Assembly (NCBI GenBank): GCA_964036665.1
Contig: OZ038529.1
Location: forward strand, 3,534,001 to 3,598,000
Direction of reading: 5' to 3'
Source of the DNA: Gordius sp. MW1
Taxonomy: Eukaryota; Nematomorpha; Gordioida; Gordea; Gordiidae
Length of the DNA: 64,000 nucleotides
A program made the translations under genes and the position numbers. Below are positions 1 to 10,878 of this stretch, piece by piece. Each line of letters opens with the position of its first letter. The first letter of the stretch is position 1. The notes beneath the pieces are model-generated. The model did no database searches and had not been told where the DNA came from. It saw only the letters and a program-made list of their open reading frames with translations.

Positions 1-599
1 AAGGATTTTGAATATTGATTTAAGTATGGCTTTAATTTTATTTTGCAGAGATTCATTTTTAAAATTAAATTCATAGGTTAAGAGGGCTAGAAGCTTAAAA
101 CCTAATGCTCTGTTGACCAATTGAATACCAGCCATGCGTTGAAATTTAGTTATTTCTAATGCTGGATCAATATCCCATTCTATAATATGGTTTGCATCAT
201 TGGAAATTGATTCTGGAAATTCATGCACACAATGCAGTACAAAGTCTAAATAATGATCATGAGACTGGTTTCCTTTATAGTCTTCAGTCAGATTTATTTT
301 GGAGACCTTAATAACTTAATGAAAAGTTAAAATTTAACATTACTTTTTGGCAATCAGCAATCATATCATTAATAAGCATAAAAACAGTCTTCCATATGTT
401 ATCTTCTGAACTGGTGGGAGATTGGAAATCTAGATTATAATTATAGATTTAAAAATAGATGTGGTGATCAAATAGATTGCTCTAAGATTTATTTTAGATA
501 TTCTATCTAACAAACTCTAAATGATTGTTTAAGGCATATAATAAATATTTACATATTAACTGAATGTACAATGAAAAGAAGTAAAATGTGCTTACCCAT
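1..599 (-). CDS. 5' part of an unrecognised host gene (three exons, runs off left edge)
   Basis: On the minus strand an ATG at 599-597 is followed by one base of the next codon and a GTAAGC donor (exon ends at 596). The next exon is 429-344, after a 166-nt intron ending TCTAG. A 37-nt intron (343-307, GTAATG...TTAAG) leads to exon 306-1, which stays open to the window edge. Frame is kept across both joins, giving about 132 residues starting MDFQSPTSSEDNIWKT. The composition (WDIDPALEITKFQRM, NRALGFKLLALLTYEF) looks like a soluble helical protein, not a transposon protein. I do not recognise the family. The 37-nt intron is credible because the hAT transposase gene here has one of the same length. 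Confidence is good that it is coding and low on identity. Confidence 0.6.
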
Positions 600-856
600 A
601 TTGCTAAGAATTTGACGTGAAAATAATTTAATATATTTAACTAAAACCCTGTATGGGTTTCACATTTGAAATTCGCACATGCATGTATTAACAATGTGAT
701 TTTAACAGCTGACACAATCTGCCACACAGATTTTATATGTTAAATTTTTCTTCTGCCATCTTAAAAGTAAATATCTGTCATTATTTTTATATAATTTCAT
801 AATCTTGGCACAGTAATTTAAGCTTTTATAATTACTATTCTTTTATTTAAATATAC
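600..856 (-). other. Probable 5' UTR and upstream flank of the left-edge gene
   Basis: The stretch between the initiator ATG of the left-edge gene and the 5' LTR of gypsy A. On the minus strand it contains an eight-codon upstream ORF (ATG near 759, MAEEKFNI then TAA), which would lie in the leader if transcription starts further upstream. No clear TATA box was seen. The gypsy A insertion lies only about 260 bp upstream of the start codon. Confidence 0.3.
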
Positions 857-1062
857 TCTAGAGAGGTAATTGGAGTGCGAAGTGCCTCCGGGGATACGTT
901 AATTACAGAAGTGTAGAAGTTAGTTGTAATGCCTCGACTGTCATCCAAATTAACGTTAATTGTTTGTAACTTATATATTCGTGCGATATACACGATTTAG
1001 ACACTTACGAGTTTACACCCTGTCGTAACATGTTTTTGAATAATATCCACCGCACGCGAACA
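857..1062 (+). repeat. 5' LTR of gypsy A
   Basis: Begins TCTAGAGAGGTAATTGG (TG changed to TC) and ends GCGAACA, matching the 3' LTR at 9353-9524 over most of its length. It carries an extra internal segment near 996-1055 relative to the 3' copy. Confidence 0.85.
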
Positions 1063-1094
1063 GTGGCGTCGTAAAGGAAGAACCTACGCGGCCA

Positions 1095-1500
1095 TGCAGA
1101 AGTATAAATTAACGTATAACGTCGACGTTTTTTTAACACAATTTGAGCTTTTCTAAGGAGCCTAAATAAGCCTAAGACAGACGAGCATAAAGCGGCTGTA
1201 CTATTAACCAGCCTCGATGGGGAGGCATTCCAATTAATATTAGAAGACTATAGACCCCAGGATTTGATAGGAATTACATATGAAGAAGCTAAGAATCTGC
1301 TTAGAAAATTATTCCAGTGGAATTCATGCGCGAGGGCAAAGAGCTATGAATTCTCAAAGGTTCGACAAGGCCAGGGGGAACGATAGACGCGTACGCAAAT
1401 AGACTCCAGGCCGGAGCTAACAGCTGCAACTTCGGAAACGAGGAATTTTAGAACAGAATTGTTGACCAATTCTGTGGTATTCCCGCCACCTGGCCTCGAA
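1095..1500 (+). pseudogene. gag remnant of gypsy A
   Basis: Frame fragments from about 1170 read as a retrotransposon Gag: KTDEHKAAVLLTSLDGEAF, then YEEAKNLLRKLFQW, then TIDAYANRLQAGANSCNFG in a shifted frame near 1380-1440. Stops and frameshifts break it up. Gag forms the virus-like particle that packages element RNA. The similarity is to the generic Gag helical core; no zinc knuckle survives. Confidence 0.65.
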
Positions 1501-2100
1501 CCTTCTTTTAATTTCGTTTTATTTCTATTCTATTCCTACCCTATTTAATGTCTATTTTTATGCGCATCTATCTCCTTATGTATATTTCACTATCTTCTAT
1601 ATGTTTAATTACTGACGGCGATGCTTTGGAAATGAAGATATCGAGGAAGAGAAAAGCATCTATGCACCCTCGTTAGAAAGCCATCATTATTATTATTATT
1701 GTATCAAGAAAACACGCTATGTAAAAAATCATGACTTTTCTATTTTCATTTATTAAAACTATTATAGCGTAAAAAGAATTACTTTTCCACTTTTCGGTTT
1801 TCATACAATTATCATTAATTTATCCGAAAAGTGTAAGTAACTATTGTATGATTATTGTAAATTGAATTTCATGTGAAAAAACGAAGTAGTATCAATAATT
1901 AACATATTTTAGTAATCAGCTTATCTGATAGTGTCGGGTGATTAATTCATTTCATTAATTTATAGATATGATAAATTCATTATGGCAGAAAACGATATCA
2001 AATGGGACGAGAGCTGGCCTTAACGGCGAGACAATAAATGGAAGGCTAAGCACCTTCAAAACGTGTCCGAAGAGGCGTGGAGCGTAGTGGCGAGACGAGA
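1501..2100. other. AT-rich stretch inside gypsy A with no readable gag/pol
   Basis: Between the gag and protease remnants lie 600 bp that are much more AT-rich than the flanking element sequence. They include an ATT microsatellite (about 1687-1702) and a 10-bp inverted repeat (CACTTTTCGG near 1789, CCGAAAAGTG near 1822). This may be an eroded insertion inside the element, but I see no clean termini or target duplication. Confidence 0.35.
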
Positions 2101-2129
2101 AGCGTGACCTGGGTCGGTCTGGATTCCCA

Positions 2130-4692
2130 GTTTAAACCATGCTTTAGATGTGTTAACAGTAGATTTATATATTAATAACGAGTTGTTCCAATTTATCTTC
2201 GATACCGGCGCTACGGTATCGATAATACCGGCGCGAAGTTGGGCAAAGGAGATCCGGCGCAACAAAGATCCCGTCCCGACGGTGTACGCATAAGGCCACG
2301 AGGATATAAAGATCGTAGCCAAGGTGCAAGGCGATGTCCGAATGGGTAACACGAGGAAACAGCTGTTATTGTTAGCAGACCTAGCGGGACCTCCGTTGTG
2401 AGGGATCAATTGGATCCAAGAATTCGAGCCCGAAATTTGGCGAGGAATACGTTGGAACTCGAGAGCAGCGGCTGAACGGTTCGCGGTCAATTACGTGGAA
2501 AGACCGAAGGACACCACGTCCGCAAAGCAGCGCGTGATAAAGAAATGGGAGGGCCAGCGAAACGAGTTCCCAAAAGCAGCCAAGGGAATAAGGGTGGAAG
2601 TCACGTTAAAAAAGGGCATAGATCCCTTATTTATCCCCGCACGAAGGGTGCCGATGGCTTGAAAGAAAGAGTGGAAGAAGAACCGAATAAATGAGTCAGA
2701 GACGGGGTAATAGAACCAATTTCAAGATGGGCTAGTCCAGTGATACCCATAAAGAAAAGCGATGGGAGTCTACGATTATGCATCGATTATCGATTTACGA
2801 TTAATAAATATGCACAAGGTTTATTGTACCCCTCACCCAAAATCGATGATTTGTTGAATAAACTCGATAACGCGTGTTGTTTTTCCAAGGTGGACCTAAC
2901 TAATGCGTACCTACAGCTAGAGTTAGGTCCAGAGACGAGCCAACAATTGACGATCTCCACGCACAAAGGCTTATGTAAAGTTAACCGTATGCCTTTTGGT
3001 TTAAATTGTGCCGCGGCTCTTTTCCAATAAACAATGGATCAAATTTTAAAAGGCCTGGAAGGAGTAGCGGTATATCGACAATATACTAATTGCAGAAGAA
3101 ACGGAAAATGTCCACAACGAGCGGCTAATTAAGGTACTTGAAACGTTACAAAGGTGGGGGTTCGTGCCAAACATATCAAGGAAGTAACATTTTTGGGATA
3201 CTTAATAAGTAACAAGGGAATTCAAATCAACGATAATAAAGCCGAACTAGTCGCAATAAAAAAATTTAACAAACAAAAATGAAATAAAATTGTTTCTTGG
3301 GTTAACAGCAAATTTTTCAAAGTTCATAAAGAACTAGGCCCAAATCGTGCACCCGATTCAGAAACTCACGAAGAAAAACGTGACGTACCACTGGGGTGGA
3401 GAACAACAAGTTGCTTATGAAAGTCCGCGCTTGCGAAGGCCCCCGTGCTAGCATACTTTAATGGAGAATTGGAGACAGGCCTGGTGGTAGACGCCTCGGG
3501 TACAGGGTTAGGGGCTATGTTACAGCAACGAGTATCAGGTGAAAATTGGAGAGTGGTGGCCTATGCTTTAAGAGCTTTAAACAATAGCGAAAGCCGATAT
3601 TCGAAGATTGAACGGGAGGCGCTGGCGGTGGTCTATGGGCTAAAAAAGCTCAATGAATATATACAAGGACGAAGCGTTGCTATTATGACGGATCATAGAC
3701 CGCTAGTATATTTGACCAAAGCAAAAGTGGCAAGAAACAATGGTCACCACGATTAACTAGGTGGGCGCTCATGGTATCAGGTTACACGACAAGGTTTGTG
3801 TATAACAAGGGATCCAAAAAAGCTTTCGATTTCTTGTCCAGTAAACCGAACGAACACGCGTATGTTAGCGAGGAAATGTCAGAAAACTCTGCAAATCCAT
3901 TTATATCATTAAAAGTGGTGAGAGAACACACCTTGGACGATCCAGAGCTACGTCAGGTAAAAGAGTATATAAGAGGTAAACAAGACACAATGGTCACTTA
4001 TGGGCTAAAACGCTCTTACGAAAAACACCTGCCAAAGTTACAGGAGTCAAAAAACACTATCTTTTACAAAGGACAACGAATATTAATTCCGGCCAAGTTA
4101 AGAGGAGCCGTACTCCAAAGACAACATAGGGGCCACGTGGGGATCAAGCGAATGCAAGAAGTGGCGTGGCAGTATATATGGTGGCTTACTCTCGACGATG
4201 ACTTACTGCAATTACACGGCCGCGGCGGCCAAGAAGGCACCGTTGATAGAGTGTCAACCTAGCCATAGACCGTGAGTTCAAGTACTGATCGATATCATGG
4301 GTCCTCTCAGGGGTAAGTCATACCTGGTTATGGTAAACAATAGCTCGAAATGGGTAGAGGTTTTTAAATTAGAAGACACCACATCGACCACCATTATAAA
4401 AAAAACTTGCCGAAACGTTTGCTTGATTTGGAAATCCACCATGTTTAATATCAGATAACGGCCCGCAATTCAAATGGCAGGATTTACAGAATTTTTGCAA
4501 GATGAGAGGGATTAATTAACAATGGACAGCCCCTTACCGTCCTGCGTCTAACGGTCTGGCTGAAAGGTACGTACGATTAATTAAAGAAGCCTTTATAAGA
4601 AACGAGTCGTAAGTAGGGCTAAGTAGATTTTTAGAATACTACAGATCTACAAAACACCCCACAACCATTAAAAGCCCAGTGGAGGTGATGCT
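2130..4692 (+). pseudogene. pol remnant of gypsy A: protease, RT, RNase H, integrase (first part)
   Basis: Order along the plus strand: protease with an FDTGATVSI active-site stretch (about 2195-2220); RT from about 2740 with FSKVDLTNAYLQL and RMPFGLNCAAALF, breaking before the YxDD region near 3060-3100; RNase H at 3445-3756 with VVDASGTGLGA, REALAVVYGLKK and TDHRPLVYL; integrase zinc-finger region with HRGHVGIKRM near 4120; and integrase core pieces (ISDNGPQF near 4450, NGLAERYVR near 4550). Many frameshifts and stops. The frame is cut at 4692 by element B and resumes at 8882. Confidence 0.85.
4688..4692. repeat. Target-site duplication ATGCT of gypsy B (left copy)
   Basis: ATGCT at 4688-4692 recurs at 8882-8886 directly after the 3' LTR of element B. 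Removing element B and one copy restores a continuous integrase frame in element A, which confirms the nested insertion. Confidence 0.95.
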
Positions 4693-4826
4693 TGTAATGT
4701 TATACAATTTGTGTTTATACACGTTATTTATAATATCGTTTAGTTCTATATACCTGGAGTATATAAATTATCATTACCAGATGTTATTTTAAAATAATAA
4801 ACTATTTGCATATTGAGTATATTACA
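4693..4826 (+). repeat. 5' LTR of gypsy B
   Basis: TGTAATGTTATAC...AGTATATTACA, 134 bp, read as identical to 8748-8881. Confidence 0.95.
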
Positions 4827-4859
4827 GTGGCGCGGTCGATAAACAAAAATCGAAGGAAT

Positions 4860-6006
4860 ACCTCAATATAAGGCAGGTGATAACATTAATACATATTTGT
4901 TCACCCTAGATAATATTTTTGAGTCTAAACATGTCCCAAAAGAAACTAGAACAAAAACTATATTGGGATGTATGGGCCAGAAACATGTGGAATTACTTAT
5001 CAACTTTGTTTATCCAGTTAATATATCCTCATTGGAATATGAAGATTTAATCAAATTAATTAAGAAGGTATTCCTAACGAAATCAACCATATTCCAATCA
5101 AGACTAAATTTTATTCGTTGTGTAAAACAAGTAGATGAATCATTGATTGAATATGTCACTAGATTGAAAGCTTCTGCAGAATGTTGTCATTTTAAATTGT
5201 TGGATGAAAGATTGCGAGATCAATTTTTGCACGGACTGCATAATACACAATTGGAGATAGACGTTAGAGCTAGATGGCCGGATGCAGTAAAGCCTACAGG
5301 ACTAGATGTGACCTTCAATGACATTTTTAACTTAGCAGAATCCATGCATCTTGCAAATTATGAAGTCAATTCTTCCTCAAATGAATTAAACAAAATTCAA
5401 AATTATATAAAACCAAATCCAATGTACTCCAATCAAAAGAATAGACAATCAATAAAACAATTTGCTACAAAGAAGGATGATCATCAACAATCATTCATAA
5501 GGAATTGCTAAAGATGTGGTAAGTCACATGCAATAAAGCAATGTCCAGCATTTTTAAAAGAATGTTCAATTTGTCATCATAAAGGACATTTTGCAAAAAT
5601 GTGCAGGACCTCAAACAAAGTCAACCAGATTATTAATACAATTGGCAAACTTTATGACTTTAATCACCTTAAACCATACATCCATGTAAGGATAAATCAG
5701 AAAAATTTCAAGATGTTATAAGATACTGGCTCATCAGTATCATTAATCAACAAGAGTATCTACAACATGTTAAATTCACCTAAATTAACACCATGCCCCA
5801 AGATAAAAGCTTTTGGGAATAGTCCAGTTCCTATATGTGGAGAAACACAGGTCTATGTTAATTTAAACAATAAAACTTTAAAGTTAACAGCTATTGTAAC
5901 TACGGTAGAAGATGATGCCATATTTGGGTTAAACTGGATGGAAGCCTTTCACCTACAACTTCCTCATCTAGTTAAAATTAATGCTATAGAAGAAAACCTC
6001 AAAACA
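4860..6006 (+). pseudogene. gag-protease region of gypsy B
   Basis: Frame 1 reads gag from about 4860 (IPQYKAGDNINTYLFTLDNI) through two CCHC-type zinc knuckles (CRTSN ends the second, near 5610) into the protease motif DTGSSVSLIN at about 5721. Two in-frame stops interrupt it, just before the first knuckle (5509-5511) and immediately before DTGS (TAA at about 5718). The frame then stays open to 6009. Gag forms the particle and the aspartic protease would cleave the polyprotein. The same-frame continuity of gag and protease suggests the family once used one long frame. Confidence 0.8.
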
Positions 6007-6009
6007 TAG

Positions 6010-8682
6010 AAGAGGAATTGGTTGAAAAGTATACGAATGTGTTCAGTGATGGCACTCGGTGTATTAAAGATTATGAGGTGAATCTTTTTGTAAAGGAAGA
6101 AGCCAGAGCCATAGCAGTGCCTGCACGAAGGGTTCCTTTCCCTTTAAGGAATAAAGTTGAAGAGGAAATCAGAAGATTATTGGACGAAGAGATAATTGAA
6201 CATGTTGATCCTGCAACAACACCAATAACATGGGCAACTCCTATTGTAAATGTATTAAAATCAAATAAGTCCATTAGAATCTGCGGAGATTTTAGAGTGA
6301 CTATTAACCCCTTCCTAACTTTAAAAAAACCATCTACTTCCGACATTTGACGATGTGATTCTGAAGATCGCAGGAGGGCAAAAATTTACAGTAATTGATT
6401 TACGGGATGCCTATCTTCAGATGAGGGTCGAAGAAAAGTCGCGACATTATCTCACTATTGCAACACATTTAGGTTATTATCGATATAAACGTCTTCCATT
6501 TGGACTTTCAATAGCGCCAAATTTATTCCAACGTTATATGGAAGAATTATTAGAGGGGATTCCCCATACTGGGGTACTTCTAGACGATATCATAGTTACA
6601 GGAGTAAATGAAAAGGATCACCTGAAAAATCTCAACGAGGTACTAAAAAGGGTACAGGACGCTGGTCTAAAAGCAAAGAAGGAAAAGGTTAAATTTTTCC
6701 AAAATTCCGTTAAATATTTGGGACATGTGATCGATGCAACAGGGATCCACCCAACTCAAGAGCGAGTGGAAGCCATTGTTAATTTTCAACAACCACAAAA
6801 CAAAAAAGAACTACGTTCCTTTTAAGGACTAGTTAATTATCAGGAAAGGTTCATTTCAATGTTACACGAAAAATGCGCACCCTTGCATGCATTGACGGGC
6901 TCATCAATAGGTTGGAAATGGACGACTAAAGAGCAGAAGATTTTTAACGATGTTAAACTGATGCTTTCAACGTCAAATACTTTGGTACCGTATTCAACCT
7001 CATTGCCGTTATACCTAACGGTAGATGCTTCTGAAACTGGTATAGGTGCTGTACTATCACACTTATATGCGGACGGGTCCGAAAGAGCTATTGCGTACGC
7101 GTCCAGGACGTTAAGCGAGTCCGAAAAACGATACTCTACAATTGATCGGGAAGCGCGAGCTATTGTGTTCGGTGTTCAGAAATTCGATCAATACGTACGG
7201 GGTCAAAAATTTGTATTGATGACGGATCACAAACCTCTAGAGAGATTATTCGGGAATCATCGGGATTTACCGAAAGTGATCAATAATTGATTAATTCGAT
7301 GGGCTTTATTTTTAAATGGATATCAATACGACATAAAATACCGATCAGGAAAAAACAATCAATGCGCTGATGCATTGTCAAGACTGCCAGATCCAAAATA
7401 CCTTGAAACGGATCAGATCAATCACGTAGGATTACTTATGTTAGATGAATTAAAGTTAGATTATGAAATGCTAAAAACATCTATTAAACAAGATCCTTTT
7501 TGTCGTGAATTAATTTCAGCGATTAACCGTGAATGGCGGTTTGATTTAAAAAAATGCCGTTTTGACATGAAAACGTACTACAATCGAAGGGAGGAACTGT
7601 CATTTGAAGATGGATTATTATTGTGTGGAAATCGGTTAATAATACCGAGGAACCTACAAAATTTAGTTTTAAAAATGTTACACCAAGGACACCCCGGTAT
7701 TACAGGAATGCTTAATTTAGCCCGATATTATGTTTGGTGGCCCGGAATGGACAAGAGTATTGATTTGTTTGTAAAGGAATGTGACGGTTGTCAAGAAGGC
7801 CGACAAGCCGAACAAGAAGTTCCCTTATATTCTTGGTCCGTACCTGACCGTCCCTGGGATCGAGTTCATATAGATATTGCCGGACCTGTCGAAGGAAATT
7901 ATTGGTTGGTTTTAATTGATGCATTATCGAAATGGGTGGAGGTAGCCACACTATCGTCGATTAAAGGACCACAAATTGTGAGGCAGTTACGAAATTGGTT
8001 TTGCAGGTTCGGTATTCCCTTGCAAATAGTATCGGACAATGGACCACAATTTGTCGGTGAAGAATTCACAAAATTTTGTAACAACAACAACATTAAGCAC
8101 GTAACATCCACTCCATATCACCCCAAAACAAATGGATTAGCTGAGAGAATGATCCGAACGCTAAAATCAAGATACTGGGCAGCCAGAAAATCAGGGGGAG
8201 AGAAAGAATTATGCCTTCAACAAATAATTATGACATACAGGAATACATCTCAGGCAACCACGGGTAAAGCTCCGGCGGAATTGTTGTTGGGAAGAAGAGT
8301 AAGGACAGCGTTGGACCTTATTCGACCAGATCCGAAAGAAAAGTGGAAGGAGAGATTAGCTAAACAAAAGAGCTATCATGACCGAAAAGCATGTTATAGG
8401 GAATTTAATCTTGGAGATCCAATATGGATCCGGAATGAAATTAAAGCGGGTTGGTACCAAGGATTTATCATAGAACGTAAATGTCCATATTCATATAATG
8501 TTCGCACTGATAAAGGAATTAAACAGAAACACGCAAATCAGTTAAAATTCAGGATGCAATCCCAGTTCGTCGAAACTAACCATACTAGTCTGGAACCGAA
8601 TGTTGAAAAAGTTGCAAGTTCGAATACTAGTCTGGAAACGAATGTTGAAAAAGTTGCAAGTCCGATTCCGTTAAGGCGATAG
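6010..8682 (+). pseudogene. pol region of gypsy B: RT, RNase H, integrase
   Basis: RT runs 6018-6825 with VPFPLRNKVEEEI, VIDLRDAYLQM, RLPFGLSIAPNLF and the catalytic segment VLLDDIIVTG (Leu in place of the usual Tyr before LDD). RNase H is at 6859-7290 (TVDASETGIGA, TDHKPLERL). Integrase runs 7375-8682 with the H-H-C-C finger (HQGHPG, CDGCQEG), a D-D-E core (HIDIAGPV, VSDNGPQFVGEEF, HPKTNGLAERM) and a C-terminal chromatin/DNA-binding stretch. Breaks: a frame change at 6009-6018, one at an A-run near 6323, a TAA near 6825 and a TGA near 7288. The integrase part is the longest open piece, 435 aa. Confidence 0.9.
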
Positions 8683-8747
8683 ACCAGAAAGCGAAATCCT
8701 CCGTTACGTTATCATGAAGAGTTTTAGCTTTTGAAAGTGGGAAGAAA

Positions 8748-8881
8748 TGTAATGTTATACAATTTGTGTTTATACACGTTATTTATAATATCGTTTAGTT
8801 CTATATACCTGGAGTATATAAATTATCATTACCAGATGTTATTTTAAAATAATAAACTATTTGCATATTGAGTATATTACA
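8748..8881 (+). repeat. 3' LTR of gypsy B
   Basis: Read as identical to the 5' LTR at 4693-4826 and followed by the ATGCT duplication at 8882-8886. Confidence 0.95.
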
Positions 8882-9275
8882 ATGCTTAAAAGGCTTATGC
8901 GAACCGAATGGAGGGTATTGAGGAAAACCGTACCACAACAATGGTTTGAGACCGGGAACCCGCGTATGTTCAAAGTAGGAGACATGGTTTGGGTAGGCAT
9001 GTTTTTGGGACCAAGCAAATGGGTAGAAAGCACGATAAAAGCCAAGCACGGTAGTCGTTCCTACGATGTATGGGCACAGGGAAGAAAGCACCACCTACAC
9101 GTGGATCAAGTAAGGAAACGGAAAATCATGATAGGACTACACTGGGACAAGAGAACGGGTGGCCGCAAAGGATATCATCAGAAGGGGAAGCGGGAACAAG
9201 TGCTCCAAGAAAACAAATGCCAAACCGGGGAACAAGTGCTACAAGGGAACTCAAAACCAGTCAATAACGCCTAGA
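8882..9275 (+). pseudogene. Integrase C-terminal part of gypsy A (resumes after element B)
   Basis: After the ATGCT duplication the frame of element A resumes (KRLMRTEWRVLRKTVPQQWF...) and stays open to 9274. FKVGDMVWVG and the following strands match the small beta-barrel found at the C-terminus of gypsy integrases. The 3' LTR of A begins 79 bp after the stop. Confidence 0.75.
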
Positions 9276-9352
9276 GAAGAACCTAGATACCCGCAGCGTA
9301 GTCGGAAACCGCGAGCATTCCTTAAGGATTTTCTCTGTGAAAAGGGGGGAAC

Positions 9353-9524
9353 TGTAGAGAGGTAATTGGAGTGCGAAGTGCCTCGGGGGATACGTTAATT
9401 ACCGAAGTGTAGAAGTTAGTGGTAATGCCTCGAGTGTCAATCAAATTATCGTTAACTGTTTGTAACTTATATATTCGTGCGATATACACGTGCGAGTTTA
9501 TATCCTTAACGTGTTTTGCGAACA
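9353..9524 (+). repeat. 3' LTR of gypsy A
   Basis: TGTAGAGAGG...GCGAACA, 172 bp, preceded by a purine tract and followed by GATAC (left flank TATAC). Confidence 0.85.
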
Positions 9525-10528
9525 GATACAAAAATATTAAGTTTAAATTTATACGGTTTTGGGCTTTATAAATTAAAAATGTATAAGAATAATAATTATC
9601 AATCCTATGAGCTTCAGACATATAAAATTTTTATATATTCTTACCTAAAATATAAATAAATATTTATTATTATTTTCAGGTTTACTTTTATGCTTTAATT
9701 TGATAAATCCTTTACACTTAGGATCAAAATGACCAATTTGTATAAGACCAACAAAATCTAAATCCTCAAATACTACTATTTAGGACATCAACAGCTTTAC
9801 ATTAGAAGTATATTAATCCATGGGCGTAGCCAGCATTGGAATTAGAGGGCGGCAAAAATGTTTTAGGGAGAAGCAAATTGATGATTTTTTAAATTTTAGC
9901 CATAATTTAAATAAATTTCAACATTGAATTTAGAGAGAGGCAGCCGTGCCTACCTGTCCCCCTTCTTTGCAACGCCTATGTCATTATCCTAAGTCCCTTT
10001 AATTTAAATGAGCGATGCAATTTTCACTACCTATATTTGTTGAAAGATTTGTCATGGTCAGGTTATTGTTAAATGCAAGCTTTAGACTTGATGATAGAAT
10101 TTATGCCATCCGGAAGGAACTATTTTTATTTAGCCATTTCATATTAGTCTACAATTAGAAAAAACTAAGGTAGGCTTCGTAGTATTTGCTCGATTTTTTA
10201 CCTAATTTTAATTTATTTGTGTGTTTATCAAGATTATACCCAGAATTAAACGCAAATCTAGCAAATGTTACATTTAATTTGTCATTTATAAATGAGCTTC
10301 ACAATCAAAACAAATTGATTAAAACAATAATATTATCTGATCTTGGGAATAGAATGCTTTAAAATATACAGTATTTAAATAGGTTGCATAAAAATTTAAA
10401 TATTTAAAATATTTATGCAAAAACACCAAATAACTAGTTATAAATGATTGGAAATTAAACTAAGTCTTATTTATTTTTGTGGCATCCTCCACCCCCTTAC
10501 GCCTCACCCCCCGTACGTGTGTGTTATC
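9525..10528. other. Intergenic AT-rich DNA with one MITE
   Basis: No gene seen. It holds a CATGGGCGTAGCCA MITE at 9819-9980 and, from about 10480, the left part of a low-copy repeat (CCACCCCCTTACG...GTGTGTTATC) whose other copy is at 41524-41705 and into which hAT-1 inserted. Confidence 0.6.
9819..9980 (+). mobile_element. hAT-type MITE, CATGGGCGTAGCCA family, copy 1
   Basis: Left end CATGGGCGTAGCCAGCATTGG, right end AACGCCTATG (decayed from TACGCCCATG). Flanks TATTAATC and TCATTATC are weakly similar (5 of 8). Internal motif GATTTAGGGAG-like, then GGCAGCCG before the right end, as in the other copies. Confidence 0.75.
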
Positions 10529-10539
10529 CAGAGCTGTTA

Positions 10540-10745
10540 AGAACTAGTTCATTTTGAACTAGTTCATAGAACTAGTTCATTTTTTTCTGAACTTAGAACT
10601 GAACTAGTTACCTTCCCAAAAATTTGAACTGTGAACTTGAACTAGTTCATTTTTTTAAGATTGAACTTGAACTAGTTATTTTTTTTCTAATTCTGAACTT
10701 GAACTTGAACTATACAATGTAATTGAACTAGTTCATCACAAATAT
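10540..10745 (+). repeat. Left subterminal array of hAT-1
   Basis: About a dozen copies of GAAC-containing words. The full 10-bp palindrome GAACTAGTTC occurs several times (for example near 10541, 10557 and 10569), with half-sites GAACTTGAAC between. Such arrays bind transposase in other hAT elements; that role here is inferred. Confidence 0.8.
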
Positions 10746-10878
10746 ATTATTTAAAATAAATTTATAAGCCGAGTGTATATGCGTCAACAATTTGACGTGC
10801 ATGGTCTTGTCGGTAATCATACAGACACACAGTAACCGCAAATTTTTGATTTTAAAAACACAAAATTTTTTAGAAAAG

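Larger units (their letters stand above)
4693..8881 (+). mobile_element. Ty3/gypsy LTR retrotransposon B nested in gypsy A
   Basis: A 4.19-kb element with 134-bp LTRs (4693-4826 and 8748-8881) that I read as identical, flanked by ATGCT duplications. A primer-binding site beginning TGGCGCGGT starts two bases after the 5' LTR (4828), and a purine tract (AAAGTGGGAAGAAA, about 8734-8747) precedes the 3' LTR. Gag, protease, RT, RNase H and integrase follow in Ty3/gypsy order. Several stops and frameshifts make the copy non-autonomous, although the identical LTRs imply a recent insertion. It is related to element C at 31398-35597: same PBS, same domain order and clearly similar proteins. Confidence 0.95.
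857..9524 (+). mobile_element. Ty3/gypsy LTR retrotransposon A (old, interrupted by element B)
   Basis: Bounded by related LTRs at 857-1062 and 9353-9524 and a near-matching 5-bp target duplication (TATAC at 852-856, GATAC at 9525-9529). A TGG-starting primer-binding site follows the 5' LTR at 1064, and a purine tract (AAAAGGGGGGAA, about 9340-9351) precedes the 3' LTR. Inside, in order, are degraded gag, protease (DTGA), reverse transcriptase, RNase H and integrase, as in Ty3/gypsy elements. Integrase is split by element B at 4693-8881. The LTRs differ by substitutions and a length change (206 versus 172 bp), and every frame is broken, so the copy is old and inactive. Confidence 0.9.

Noticed and set aside
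2056-2490. Minus-strand frame of 144 codons in gypsy A
   Set aside because: It is opposite the protease region (FDTGATVSI on plus) and has no protein features of its own.
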